A DNA stretch of 64,000 bases. It comes from Hylemonella sp. (lineage in GTDB: Bacteria > Pseudomonadota > Gammaproteobacteria > Burkholderiales > Burkholderiaceae_C). Below, in pieces: positions 1 to 9,064 of the stretch. A model generated the notes under the pieces. The model was not told where the DNA came from and did no database searches. It was given only the letters and a program-made list of their open reading frames with translations. Both the position numbers and the translations under genes were made by a program. The stretch covers positions 38,670-102,669 of the forward strand of contig JAUXVI010000057.1 of NCBI GenBank assembly GCA_030680575.1, read 5' to 3'. How positions within the stretch are numbered: position 1 is the first letter of the stretch; every line of letters starts with the position of its first letter.

Positions 1-262
1 CATGCGGGGCCTTGCCCTGCTGCGCCAGACCCTGGGCAGCCTTGATCAGATCGAGCGCATGCTGCGCATGACGGTCTACGTGCAGTGCAGCCAGGACTTC
101 ACCGAACTGAGCGAAGTGGCAGACGGCGCCTCCGACGTGCTGCACGTCATCCTGGGCGAAGCCGGCGTGCATACGCGCACCTCGGTCGGTGTGTTCCAGC
201 TGCCGAAGAATGCGTCTGTTGAGCTGGACTTGGTGGCCGCGGCGAAGACTATTGCCGGATGA
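1..262 (+). CDS. RidA/YjgF family protein, 3' part only
   Basis: The window opens inside this gene. About 86 residues remain against roughly 110-130 for a complete RidA/YjgF/UK114 protein, so the ATG at base 2 is probably internal. The remaining part carries RMTVYVQCSQDFTELSEV and ends with FQLPKNASVELDLVA, the usual C-terminal pattern. The arginine that binds the substrate carboxylate in active RidA appears kept in HTRTSV. RidA proteins are cytosolic trimers that hydrolyse reactive enamine/imine products of PLP enzymes; this paralogue's exact substrate cannot be told. Its end overlaps the convergent lolA gene by 14 bp. Confidence 0.85.
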   Translation, partial: MRGLALLRQTLGSLDQIERMLRMTVYVQCSQDFTELSEVADGASDVLHVILGEAGVHTRTSVGVFQLPKNASVELDLVAAAKTIAG

Positions 263-902
263 CATCCGCCCCTTTGGGCGGCTGAAAACGGAAGGCGTCG
301 GCGGCCAGGCGCGGGTTGACCTCGACCTTGCTGAAAGTCAGCACCGAACGCTGGCCAAAGCTGTCGAGGATGTCGAGCGCTGCCAGCTCGGGCACCTTGT
401 CCGCCACGCGAAAACCGACTCGAATGGCTTGCAACTGCCCCTCTTTCGCCTTCGGCTTCGCCTCCACCCACTGCAGACCATCCTTGTCGGGCAGGGCCGC
501 CAGCGTGAAGTCGGCCTGCAGTGCGCGCAGGTCGGGCGCCGCAGCAATCAGCGCCGCCGGCGTGCTGCCCAGCACCTGCGACTGCTTGCGTGCCGTCACC
601 TGGTTCAGGTCCACGTCGTAGAGCCAGAGCGTCTGGCCATCGGCCACGATGCTTTGCTCGAACGGTTTCTTGTAGATGAACTTGAAACGGTTGGGCCGCA
701 CGAACTCGAAGCTGCCGCTGGAGGTCTTGTGGCGCGCGCTCTGCCCTTCACGTGCCGGCATGGTCACCACCTGAGTGAAGTCGGCACGGCCGCTGCTGGC
801 GGACCGCATGAAAACCTCCAGGCTTTCCAGGCCATCCGCCCTTGCGGATATTGCGCTCACCGCTATCAATAACAGAGCAAAAATATGTTTCAAGGTTTTC
901 AC
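249..902 (-). CDS. lolA: Outer-membrane lipoprotein carrier protein LolA
   Basis: Periplasmic chaperone that takes lipoproteins from the LolCDE complex and hands them to LolB at the outer membrane. The 217-residue product starts with a Sec signal peptide ([15 protein letters not shown], cleavage near residue 22) and shows the LolA barrel pattern, including [12 protein letters not shown] and [15 protein letters not shown]. Length fits the family. It lies 4 bp inside the end of ftsK, so the two are probably translated from one mRNA. The matching LolD and permease genes are 33 kb away in this window. Confidence 0.95.
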   Translation of the reverse strand: MKTLKHIFALLLIAVSAISARADGLESLEVFMRSASSGRADFTQVVTMPAREGQSARHKTSSGSFEFVRPNRFKFIYKKPFEQSIVADGQTLWLYDVDLNQVTARKQSQVLGSTPAALIAAAPDLRALQADFTLAALPDKDGLQWVEAKPKAKEGQLQAIRVGFRVADKVPELAALDILDSFGQRSVLTFSKVEVNPRLAADAFRFQPPKGADVIRQ

Positions 903-3247
903 TCCGTGCGCAATGGCACCAGGATTTCACGCTGACCATTGGTGCTCATGGCGCTGACCAGGCCGGCTTTTTCCATGTCTTCCACCAGGCGGGCAGCGCG
1001 GTTGTAGCCGATCTTGAGGTGACGCTGCACCAGCGAGATGCTGGCCTTGCGGTTCTTCAGCACGATCTCGACCGCCTGGTCGTACATCGGGTCTTTCTCA
1101 CCGCTGCCACCGCCCTCACCGCCGAGGCCGTCTTCACCCTCCACCGTGCCGCCTTCGAGCACGCCTTCGATGTAGTCCGGCTCGCCCTGGGCTTTCAGGT
1201 AGCTCACCACGCGGTGCACCTCGTCATCGCTGACAAAGGCGCCGTGCACGCGCACCGGCAATCCGGTGCCGCTGGCCATGTAGAGCATGTCGCCCATACC
1301 CAAGAGCGCCTCAGCCCCCATCTGGTCGAGGATGGTGCGGCTGTCGATCTTGCTGGACACCTGAAAGGCGATGCGGGTCGGGATGTTGGCCTTGATCAGG
1401 CCGGTGATCACGTCCACACTCGGGCGCTGGGTGGCAAGGATCAGGTGGATGCCGGCGGCGCGCGCCTTCTGGGCCAGCCGGGCGATCAACTCCTCGATCT
1501 TCTTGCCCACCACCATCATCAAATCGGCCAGCTCGTCGATGACGACCACGATGTGCGGCAGGCGCTGCAGCGGCTCCGGGCTCTCGGGCGTCAGGCTGAA
1601 GGGGTTGTAGATGAACTCCTCGCGTGCCTTGGCTTCGTCGATCTTGTGGTTGTAGCCAGCCAGGTTGCGCACGCCGAGCTTGCTCATGAGCTTGTAGCGG
1701 CGCTCCATCTCGGCCACGCACCAGTTCAGGCCGTGCGCAGCCTGCTTCATGTCGGTCACCACCGGCGCCAGCAGGTGCGGAATGCCTTCGTAGACCGACA
1801 TTTCCAGCATCTTGGGGTCGATCATCAGCAGCCGCACATCGCGCGCCTCGGCCTTGTACAGCAGGCTCAGGATCATGGCGTTGATGCCGACCGACTTGCC
1901 GGAACCGGTGGTACCGGCCACCAGCACGTGCGGCATCTTGGCCAGGTCGGCCACCACCGGGTTGCCGACAATGTCTTTCCCCAGGCCCATGGTCAGCATG
2001 GACTTGGCTTCGTTATAAACCTGCGAGCCCAGGATCTCGGACAGACGGATCGACTGGCGCTTGGCATTGGGCAACTCCAGCGCCATGTAGTTCTTGCCGG
2101 GGATGGTTTCGACCACGCGGATCGACACCAGGCTCAAGGAGCGCGCCAGGTCCTTGGCCAGACCGACGATCTGCGAGCCCTTCACGCCGGTGGCAGGCTC
2201 GATCTCGTAGCGCGTGACCACCGGACCGGGCTGAGCCAGCACCACGCGCACATCGACGCCGAAGTCCTTCAACTTCTTCTCGATCATGCGGCTGGTCATC
2301 TCCAGCGTCTCGGGCGCCACGCTCTCCTGGCGCGTCGGCGCGCCGTCGAGCAGGTCGACCTGCGGCAGCTTGGAGTCCGGCAGTTCGCTGAACAGCGGCT
2401 TTTGCCGTTCCTTGGCCACGCGCTCGCTCTGCGGCACCTCCACCAGCACCGGCTCGATCAGCACCGGGGCGTGATGCTGCTCGATGATTTCCTCGCGCTC
2501 TTCCATCACCACTTCTTCACGTTCGCGTGCCGCCTGCTGGCCCAGCGCCAGGTCTTCGGCGATCTCGCGCTTTTCGCGGCGGGACTCGATGAAGCCGTCG
2601 ATCCAGCCGCCCAGGCGTTCGGCCACATGGCCCCAGGAAAAGCGGAACACCAGCGCCGAACCGATCACGCCCAGGCTGATGGCCATCAGCGCCGAGCCGG
2701 CAAAACCCAGCCAGCGCACACTGAACGGGCCGACGAAATACCCCAGCACGCCACCGCCATGGCCCGGCAGGCGAGCCTCCAGACTGTAGAAACGGGCCCA
2801 CTCGATGGCCGCACTGGCGCACAGCAGCATGGCCAGGCCGAGCCAGAACGCGGTGCGGCCGGCGGCCCAGCGGCTCAGGCGCGACGACTCGTGCACCGCC
2901 GGGGCCTCCAGCAGCTCATGGCCGCGCAACCAGCGTGCCAGCGAAGCCAGCCAGGCCCGCACGCCGGCGGCAAAAGCCCACCAGACCGAAAAGCCGAGCA
3001 GGTAGTAGCTCGCGTCGGCCAGCCAGGCGCCCAGGCGGCCGCCGCGGTTGTGGATGGCGCCGCTTTCTCCGGAGGTGGACCAGGCGGCGTCCTGCAGGGA
3101 ATGGCTGGTCAACGCCAGCAGCCAGAAGGCCAGCCCCACCAGACCGGCCACCAGGGCCAGTTCATGGGCAAAACGGCTCCAGCCCGCACGGACCGGCGCC
3201 TCGCCCTGGCGGGCGCTGTTGTTCAGGGTATTGAGAGAGTAAGTCAT
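899..3247 (-). CDS. ftsK: DNA translocase FtsK
   Basis: Membrane-anchored hexameric DNA pump of the division septum that moves chromosome termini and activates XerCD at dif. The 782-residue product has four N-terminal membrane segments (about residues 25-200), a short charged linker (about 215-300) and a RecA-like motor. The Walker A motif [11 protein letters not shown] is near residue 440 and the Walker B region [14 protein letters not shown] near 568. The C-terminal winged-helix gamma domain (from [20 protein letters not shown]) reads the KOPS orientation sequence. It is the short-linker form usual in betaproteobacteria. The stop overlaps the lolA start by 4 bp. Confidence 0.97.
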   Translation of the reverse strand: MTYSLNTLNNSARQGEAPVRAGWSRFAHELALVAGLVGLAFWLLALTSHSLQDAAWSTSGESGAIHNRGGRLGAWLADASYYLLGFSVWWAFAAGVRAWLASLARWLRGHELLEAPAVHESSRLSRWAAGRTAFWLGLAMLLCASAAIEWARFYSLEARLPGHGGGVLGYFVGPFSVRWLGFAGSALMAISLGVIGSALVFRFSWGHVAERLGGWIDGFIESRREKREIAEDLALGQQAAREREEVVMEEREEIIEQHHAPVLIEPVLVEVPQSERVAKERQKPLFSELPDSKLPQVDLLDGAPTRQESVAPETLEMTSRMIEKKLKDFGVDVRVVLAQPGPVVTRYEIEPATGVKGSQIVGLAKDLARSLSLVSIRVVETIPGKNYMALELPNAKRQSIRLSEILGSQVYNEAKSMLTMGLGKDIVGNPVVADLAKMPHVLVAGTTGSGKSVGINAMILSLLYKAEARDVRLLMIDPKMLEMSVYEGIPHLLAPVVTDMKQAAHGLNWCVAEMERRYKLMSKLGVRNLAGYNHKIDEAKAREEFIYNPFSLTPESPEPLQRLPHIVVVIDELADLMMVVGKKIEELIARLAQKARAAGIHLILATQRPSVDVITGLIKANIPTRIAFQVSSKIDSRTILDQMGAEALLGMGDMLYMASGTGLPVRVHGAFVSDDEVHRVVSYLKAQGEPDYIEGVLEGGTVEGEDGLGGEGGGSGEKDPMYDQAVEIVLKNRKASISLVQRHLKIGYNRAARLVEDMEKAGLVSAMSTNGQREILVPLRTE

Positions 3248-3271
3248 AGGCAGGAATGGGGCCTAGCTTAA

Positions 3272-4360
<1,089 letters not shown>

Positions 4361-4370
4361 CCTCCTGCCT

Positions 4371-4462
4371 CCCCCAGGCTGCGCTCCCTTCGTTCGCTGC
4401 GCCACCCCCCTCCTGCTGCGCGGAGGGGGCGCACCCAGCGGCCCGGCCAAGCCGGTTCCGCG
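4371..4462 (-). repeat. Intergenic copy of the GC-rich palindromic repeat family 1
   Basis: Read on the minus strand this runs GGAACCGGCTTGGCCGGGCC, then a C-run/G-run palindrome, then GGTGGCGCAGCGAACGAAGG and GCCTGGGGG. It matches the copy at 23251-23339 over most of its length with few mismatches. It starts about 10 bp after the trxB stop, is rich in hairpin potential and has no ORF of its own. It may act as a transcription barrier before rpmB. Confidence 0.8.
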
Positions 4463-4501
4463 GGTGCCCGCGAACGGGCCGACGCTGCGCGCGGCCCTGA
4501 G

Positions 4502-4530
4502 TTGAGCGCTTCCGCCAACTTTGCTATAAT
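4502..4530 (+). promoter_or_regulatory. Sigma-70 promoter of rpmB-rpmG
   Basis: TTGAGC at 4502-4507 and TATAAT at 4525-4530 are separated by exactly 17 bp, with an extended -10 TGC just before the TATAAT. This is the best promoter match noticed in the window and suits a strongly expressed ribosomal protein operon. Confidence 0.85.
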
Positions 4531-4536
4531 TTATGG

Positions 4537-4630
4537 CTTTGCTGGGTTCTCCAGCGCTCATGGGTTACCGCCACCCTATTGGCGAGGTGAAGCTCTCACG
4601 TCAGTGACAGCTGTTTAACGGAGTGTCCTC
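4537..4630 (+). promoter_or_regulatory. Structured 5' leader of rpmB
   Basis: The mRNA should start near 4537, giving a leader of about 94 nt before the rpmB ATG. It contains a small hairpin (GCTGG GTTCT CCAGC, about 4550-4564) and a GGGTTACCGCCACCC stretch that can also pair. The leader is longer than needed for ribosome binding, so a feedback or folding role is possible; this is inference. Confidence 0.4.
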
Positions 4631-4864
4631 ATGGCACGCGTATGTGAAGTCACGGGCAAGGGCCCGATGGTCGGAAACAATGTTTCCCACGCCAACAACA
4701 AAACCAAGCGCCGGTTCCTGCCGAACCTGCAATATCGCCGTTTCTGGGTCGAGTCTGAAAACCGTTGGGTTCGCCTGCGGATTTCCAACGCTGGCCTGCG
4801 TCTGATCGACAAGAATGGTATCGACTCTGTGCTCGCCGATCTGCGCGCACGTGGCCAGGCATAA
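4631..4864 (+). CDS. rpmB: 50S ribosomal protein L28
   Basis: Small basic protein of the large ribosomal subunit. The 77 residues match bacterial L28 across the full length, with [20 protein letters not shown] at the start and [14 protein letters not shown] in the middle. A GGAG ribosome-binding site lies 9 bp before the ATG. It is 11 bp upstream of rpmG, the usual L28-L33 pairing, and shares its promoter. No zinc-binding cysteine pairs are present, so this is the zinc-free form. Confidence 0.98.
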   Translation: MARVCEVTGKGPMVGNNVSHANNKTKRRFLPNLQYRRFWVESENRWVRLRISNAGLRLIDKNGIDSVLADLRARGQA

Positions 4865-4875
4865 GGAGCTGAATC

Positions 4876-5046
4876 ATGGCAACCAAAGGCGGACGCGAAA
4901 AAATCAAGCTGGAATCCACGGCCGGTACCGGTCACTTCTACACCACCAGCAAAAACAAGAAAACCATGCCCGAGAAAATGGCGATCATGAAGTTTGATCC
5001 CAAGGCTCGCAAGCACGTGGAATACAAGGAAATGAAGCTGAAGTAA
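4876..5046 (+). CDS. rpmG: 50S ribosomal protein L33
   Basis: The 56-residue product begins [20 protein letters not shown] and ends [10 protein letters not shown], matching L33 throughout. The zinc-ribbon cysteines of the other L33 class are absent, as in E. coli L33. AAGGAG precedes the ATG at 4876. It is the second gene of the rpmB-rpmG operon and is followed 20 bp later by an intrinsic terminator. Confidence 0.98.
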   Translation: MATKGGREKIKLESTAGTGHFYTTSKNKKTMPEKMAIMKFDPKARKHVEYKEMKLK

Positions 5047-5066
5047 TTCAGTCTTTCCTCTCTCAG

Positions 5067-5093
5067 AAAAGCCCGCTTCATGCGGGCTTTTTT
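5067..5093 (+). terminator. Rho-independent terminator of rpmB-rpmG
   Basis: AAAAGCCCGC TTCAT GCGGGCTTTTTT: a perfect GC-rich stem extended by A/T pairs and followed by a T-run, 20 bp after the rpmG stop. Confidence 0.95.
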
Positions 5094-5250
5094 GTGGCCG
5101 AAGGATTCACATCACCAGATGGCGATCCGGCATGGCCACCTTGCCAAGTCTCACCGCAGCCGACGACTTCACCACCGCGGCGCGGGCGATGAAAGTGCCT
5201 GTCCTGTCGTGTGCACCCAGCAACTCGACCTACCCCAGAGAACCAGATAC

Positions 5251-5277
5251 AAAAAAGCCCGCAGCAGCGGGCTTTTT
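5251..5277 (-). terminator. Intrinsic terminator of the desaturase gene (bidirectional)
   Basis: AAAAAAGCCCGC AGCA GCGGGCTTTTT forms a stem with A/T runs on both sides and sits 23 bp past the stop of the minus-strand desaturase. The 155 bp between this and the rpmG terminator (5094-5250) hold no convincing gene; a short plus-strand frame there may be a remnant but matches nothing recognised. Confidence 0.9.
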
Positions 5278-5299
5278 CAGAGGCGGGAAAAGGAGCGGT

Positions 5300-6514
5300 T
5301 CAGACGCGTGCCGCACGCAGCTTGCGTGAAAACTCCTGCAGCGCGGCAATGCCACTTTCCTCGGCATGATGGCACCAGGCCTGCAGATTGGCCAACAGCT
5401 GCTCACGCGTGAGCGAGGTGTTGAGCCAGAGCTGGCGCAACTCTTCGCGCATGGTCACCATCTTGTCGAGTACCGGCGAAGCGGCGCGGGCCTTGGCCAG
5501 CTCCGGCATGACGGCGGCGGGCACCTTGTCAGCGTCGCGGTGCAGCCAGCGGTTGGCAGCCTTGATGGCAGCGCTGTCGGCGCTGCGGGCCTTCAGGGCA
5601 GCCACTTCCTGCTGGAAGGCGCGCTGCATGCCATGGGCGTAACCCGCCATGATTTCGTAGCGGTTGGCGATCAGGGCTTCGAGTGTCTTCTCGTCCGCCA
5701 CCGGCTTGATGTCGCCGAAAGCGAGCTTCGGTGGCGTCTTCTTGACCTTGGCCAAGCCGACTTTTTGCATCAGGCTGATGTAGACCCAGCCGATGTCGAA
5801 CTCATAGGGCTTGACCGAGAACTTCGCCGAGGTCGGGTAGGTATGGTGGTTGTTGTGCAGTTCTTCACCGCCAATGATGATGCCCCAAGGCGTCAGATTG
5901 GTGCTGGCGTCCGGCGCTTCGAAGTTGCGGTAACCCCAGTAGTGGCCCACGCCATTGACGACACCCGCAGCCCAGAACGGAATCCAGGCCATCTGGACGG
6001 CCCACACGGCCAAGCCGGCGGCACCGAACAGGGTCAGGTCGAGGATCATCATCAGGCCGACGCCCTGCCACGAATAACGGGTGTAGAGGTTCTTCTCGAT
6101 CCAGTCGTTCGGCGTGCCATGGCCGTAGCGCGCCATGGTTTCCTTGTTCTTGGCTTCGGCGCGATAGAGCTCGGCGCCTTCCAGAAACACCTTCTTGATG
6201 CCGTACACATGCGGGCTGTGCGGGTCTTCGGCCTGCTCGCACTTGGCGTGGTGCTTGCGGTGGATGGAGGCCCACTCCTTGGTCACCTGGCCGGTGGTCA
6301 TCCAGAGCCAGAAGCGGAAGAAGTGCGATGCAATCGGGTGCAGGTCCAGCGCGCGGTGCGCCTGGTTGCGGTGCAGGAAAATGGTGACGCTGGCGATGGT
6401 CACGTGCGTCATGGCCAAGGTGACCAGAACGATCTGCCACCAGGAAAAATCCAACAGGCCATGGGCGAGCCACTCAATGGCCGCATTCAGCACAGCCCAC
6501 TCAGGTAACAACAT
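5300..6514 (-). CDS. Membrane fatty acid (acyl-CoA/acyl-lipid) desaturase
   Basis: Di-iron integral membrane enzyme that inserts a double bond, probably delta-9, into saturated acyl chains to adjust membrane fluidity. The three histidine boxes are visible: HRNQAHR (near residue 48), HRKHH (near 85) and HNNHH (near 222). Hydrophobic segments lie between them. At 404 residues it has a C-terminal extension of about 110 residues beyond the desaturase core, largely helical and charged, of unknown role. A near-perfect 20-bp palindrome lies upstream (6549-6568), and an intrinsic terminator follows the gene. Confidence 0.93.
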   Translation of the reverse strand: MLLPEWAVLNAAIEWLAHGLLDFSWWQIVLVTLAMTHVTIASVTIFLHRNQAHRALDLHPIASHFFRFWLWMTTGQVTKEWASIHRKHHAKCEQAEDPHSPHVYGIKKVFLEGAELYRAEAKNKETMARYGHGTPNDWIEKNLYTRYSWQGVGLMMILDLTLFGAAGLAVWAVQMAWIPFWAAGVVNGVGHYWGYRNFEAPDASTNLTPWGIIIGGEELHNNHHTYPTSAKFSVKPYEFDIGWVYISLMQKVGLAKVKKTPPKLAFGDIKPVADEKTLEALIANRYEIMAGYAHGMQRAFQQEVAALKARSADSAAIKAANRWLHRDADKVPAAVMPELAKARAASPVLDKMVTMREELRQLWLNTSLTREQLLANLQAWCHHAEESGIAALQEFSRKLRAARV

Positions 6515-6548
6515 AGTCGAAGACTCTCAACGAAATGAATAGTAATAA

Positions 6549-6568
6549 GGGCAAGCGATTGCTTACCC
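6549..6568. promoter_or_regulatory. Candidate operator palindrome upstream of the desaturase
   Basis: GGGCAAGCGATTGCTTACCC is a 20-bp inverted repeat; the two arms agree at 8 of 10 positions. It lies 35-54 bp upstream of the desaturase start, a natural place for a repressor site of the kind that controls unsaturated fatty acid genes. The regulator is not identifiable from the window. Confidence 0.4.
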
Positions 6569-6654
6569 CCGTAGGCATGAATTTTAAAGGTTTCGCCCTG
6601 GTTTGACCATCCCTGGGCAGCTGCAGGCGAAAAACCTTAATTCAAGTCAAATGC

Positions 6655-7926
6655 TCACTTCTTTTGCCAAATGGCGGCAAAAAAGCCATCCGTTTGATGC
6701 TTATGCGGCCACAGGCGCAGGTATTTCTGGCCGCTGTCGCCCCCGCTGCACAGGCTGACGGCATCGGCCACCTTCAGCTGGGCCAGCACCTCCCCGGCCT
6801 CCAACGGCATGAACTCGCTGTTGGCGACCGAGAAGGCCTCGGCAATAGCCTCGTTTTCCTGCGGCAAGACGCTGCAGGTCGCATAAACCAGCCGGCCGCC
6901 AGACTTCAGCAGCCGCGCGGCGCTTTGCAGAATGGCCGCCTGCTTGACGCTCATCTCCTGCACCGCCTGCATGTTCTGGCGCCACTTCAGGTCCGGGTTG
7001 CGCCGCAGCGTGCCGAGGCCGGAGCACGGTGCATCCACCAGCACACGGTCGAGCTTGCCGGCCAGGCGCTTGATGCGATCGTCGCGCTCATGGGCAATCG
7101 CCGCCGGGTGCACGTTGGACAGGCCGCTGCGCGCCAGCCGCGGCTTCAATGCCTCCAGCCGGTGAGCCGAGGTGTCAAAGGCATAAAGCCGCCCGGTGCT
7201 GCGCATGGCGGCACCAATGGCCAGGGTCTTGCCGCCGGCGCCGGCGCAGAAATCGGCCACCATCTCGCCGCGCTTGGCCTCCAGCAGCAAGGCCAGCAGT
7301 TGCGAGCCTTCGTCCTGCACCTCGATGGCCCCGCGGGTAAAGACATCGAGCTTGTTCAGGGGCGGTTTGCCGTCGATGCGCAAGCCCCAGGGCGAGTACG
7401 GCGTCGGCACGGCCTTGATGCCGGCGACCTGCAACTCCTTCTGGATGGCCTCGCGCTTGGCCAGTTGGGTGTTGACGCGCAGGTCCAGCCCGGCGCCCAG
7501 GTTGAGGCTGTCGACCAGCGGCCAGAAACCATCGCCCAGCTGCTCTTTGAGCGGCTGCACCAGCCAGTCGGGCAGGTTGTGGCGATGCCGGTCCATCAGC
7601 TCTTCCGGCTTGACCTGGTCGCACTGGTCAAGCCACTGCTTTTCCTGGTCGGTCAGCGCGCTCTTGAGGAAATCGCGCGGCCCGTAGAAGCCGAGGATGG
7701 CCAAACGCCGCTCTTTCGGGCCGCTGCCCGAAAGCGCCAACTGGTCGAACAGCAGCTTCTTGCGCAGCACGGTGTAGACGGTTTCAGCCAGCGTGGCGCG
7801 CTCGCGCGGGCCGAGGCCACGGTGGTCGCGGAAAAAGCGCGACACGATGGCATCGGCCGGATGATCGAATTTGAGGGTGAGCCGGACGAGCTCGGAGCAG
7901 ACGTCCAACAGGGCTTTAGGGTGCAT
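6655..7926 (-). CDS. rsmB: RsmB-family rRNA (cytosine-5) methyltransferase
   Basis: SAM-dependent enzyme that methylates C5 of a cytosine in 16S rRNA (C967 in E. coli). The product has a NusB-like N-terminal region, the SAM-binding stretch DFCAGAGGKTLAIGA, the motif IV cysteine in DAPCSGLGTLRRNPDLKW and the catalytic cysteine in YATCSV. The ATG at 7926 fits the conserved start (HPKALLDVCSELVRLTL) and gives 423 residues; in-frame starts up to 7989 would run into the divergent gene. It could be another NOL1/NOP2/Sun paralogue. It is 16 bp from the divergent DUF1653 gene. Confidence 0.88.
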   Translation of the reverse strand: MHPKALLDVCSELVRLTLKFDHPADAIVSRFFRDHRGLGPRERATLAETVYTVLRKKLLFDQLALSGSGPKERRLAILGFYGPRDFLKSALTDQEKQWLDQCDQVKPEELMDRHRHNLPDWLVQPLKEQLGDGFWPLVDSLNLGAGLDLRVNTQLAKREAIQKELQVAGIKAVPTPYSPWGLRIDGKPPLNKLDVFTRGAIEVQDEGSQLLALLLEAKRGEMVADFCAGAGGKTLAIGAAMRSTGRLYAFDTSAHRLEALKPRLARSGLSNVHPAAIAHERDDRIKRLAGKLDRVLVDAPCSGLGTLRRNPDLKWRQNMQAVQEMSVKQAAILQSAARLLKSGGRLVYATCSVLPQENEAIAEAFSVANSEFMPLEAGEVLAQLKVADAVSLCSGGDSGQKYLRLWPHKHQTDGFFAAIWQKK

Positions 7927-7942
7927 AGGGGAGAATTGTCCC

Positions 7943-8218
7943 ATGCTTGAGGAAAAACTCCCCCCCTTGATCGAAACCCGGCCGGGCATCTACCGCCACT
8001 ACAAGAACCTGATGTACGAAGTGCTGGGCACGGTGCGCCACAGCGAAACGCTGGAGCCGATGACGCTGTACCGTGCGCTCTATGGCGAGCGCGGCCTGTG
8101 GGTGCGGCCGGCGGCCATGTTCGAAGAAGAAGTGGTGATCGACGGCGTGCGGCAACCGCGTTTTGCCTGGGTTTCAGAACAAAATCTGCAGCAAGCCCCC
8201 GAAAAACCTGCGCAGTAA
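7943..8218 (+). CDS. DUF1653 domain protein
   Basis: A 91-residue cytosolic protein that is nearly all DUF1653: GIYRHYKNLMYEVLGTVRHS, then MTLYRALYGERGLWVRPAAM. The family is widespread and of unknown biochemical function. The ATG at 7943 is chosen because it starts the conserved region and has GGGGAG 10 bp upstream. It is transcribed away from the rsmB-type gene and ends 4 bp from the convergent purN. Confidence 0.9.
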   Translation: MLEEKLPPLIETRPGIYRHYKNLMYEVLGTVRHSETLEPMTLYRALYGERGLWVRPAAMFEEEVVIDGVRQPRFAWVSEQNLQQAPEKPAQ

Positions 8219-8222
8219 GCTA

Positions 8223-8801
8223 TTATTTTTGCAGCATCTCAGCTACCGCACGTGGGTAGATCAGGTGCTCCTGCGTCAGCACACGCGCTGCCAGCGTGTG
8301 CTCGTCGTCGTCCGGCAGCACCGGCACCACGGCCTGGGCCAGGATCTGGCCATGGTCCAGTTCGGCCGTCACCTGGTGCACAGTGGCACCGGCGAACTTG
8401 CAGCCGGCTTCAATGGCGCGGCGATGCGTGTGCAGACCCGGGAAGGCCGGCAGCAGCGAGGGGTGGATGTTGAGCAGCCGGCCCTCGTAATGACTGACGA
8501 AACCGGGCGTCAGGATGCGCATGAAACCGGCCAACACCACCAGCGCCGGCTCAAAGCGGTCGATCGCCGCCATCAGCGCCGCATCAAATGCTTCACGTGA
8601 CGCAAAGCCCTTGTGGTCCAGCACCTCGGTGGCAATGCCCTTGTCGCGCGCAAAGACCAGCCCCTTGGCATCGGCCTTGTTGCTGATGACGGCAGCCACC
8701 CTTGTGTCGTGGTTGTCTTGCCAGCGCTCGCGCTCGGCGGCCTTGACGATGGCCGCCATGTTGGAGCCGCCGCCGGAAATCAGGATGACGATGTTTTTCA
8801 T
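8223..8801 (-). CDS. purN: Phosphoribosylglycinamide formyltransferase 1 (GART)
   Basis: Third step of purine synthesis: transfers a formyl group from 10-formyl-tetrahydrofolate to GAR. The 192-residue product begins NIVILISGGGSNMAAIVKA (phosphate-binding loop), has FMRILTPGFV and the catalytic LLNIHPSLLPAFPG with its Asn-His pair, and the late DHGQILAQ. The ATG at 8801 is the family start; the frame runs on upstream into a repeat without homology. A formate-dependent isozyme, purT, is also in this window (46752-47891), so the cell has both routes. Confidence 0.96.
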   Translation of the reverse strand: MKNIVILISGGGSNMAAIVKAAERERWQDNHDTRVAAVISNKADAKGLVFARDKGIATEVLDHKGFASREAFDAALMAAIDRFEPALVVLAGFMRILTPGFVSHYEGRLLNIHPSLLPAFPGLHTHRRAIEAGCKFAGATVHQVTAELDHGQILAQAVVPVLPDDDEHTLAARVLTQEHLIYPRAVAEMLQK

Positions 8802-8870
8802 TTCTTGCTTCTGAGCCAGACCGCATTCTGCACGGTCAGACACCTCGCTAACGGAAAAACCAACCGGGGA

Positions 8871-8959
8871 ACACCGTGGAACCGGCTCCGCCGGGCCACC
8901 GGCGTTGTCCCCTGAGGGGAAGACGGCCACACGCAGTGGGCCGGCGCAGGGGGGAGCCT
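8871..8959 (+). repeat. Intergenic copy of repeat family 1 (divergent)
   Basis: The first half, GTGGAACCGGCTCCGCCGGG followed by CCACCGGCGTTGTCCCCT, matches the copy at 23251-23339 almost base for base. The second half (CACACGCAGTG then GCAGGGGGGAGCC) resembles the copies inside recJ and fdhD. It fills much of the 263-bp gap between purN and the acyl-CoA dehydrogenase gene. The rest of the gap holds the likely promoter region of the latter, with an 8-bp palindrome ACGATCGT at 8997-9004. Confidence 0.75.
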
Positions 8960-9064
8960 ATCTCTGGCTTGTCGCGGTTTGGACAGTGGGAGGCGAACGA
9001 TCGTGCTAAAAACACAGGCTTGCGCTTGCAAAAATGAATACGCACAGCCTGTTTGGAGACCTCT

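Noticed and set aside
842..3271. Long plus-strand open frame of about 800 codons opposite ftsK
   Set aside because: Composition is His/Leu/Gly/Gln-rich, with no family resemblance; it is the mirror of the strong GC3 bias of ftsK, which is unmistakable on the other strand.
5094..5250. Short plus-strand frame between the rpmG and desaturase terminators
   Set aside because: No family match, no ribosome-binding site, runs through a terminator; at best a gene remnant.
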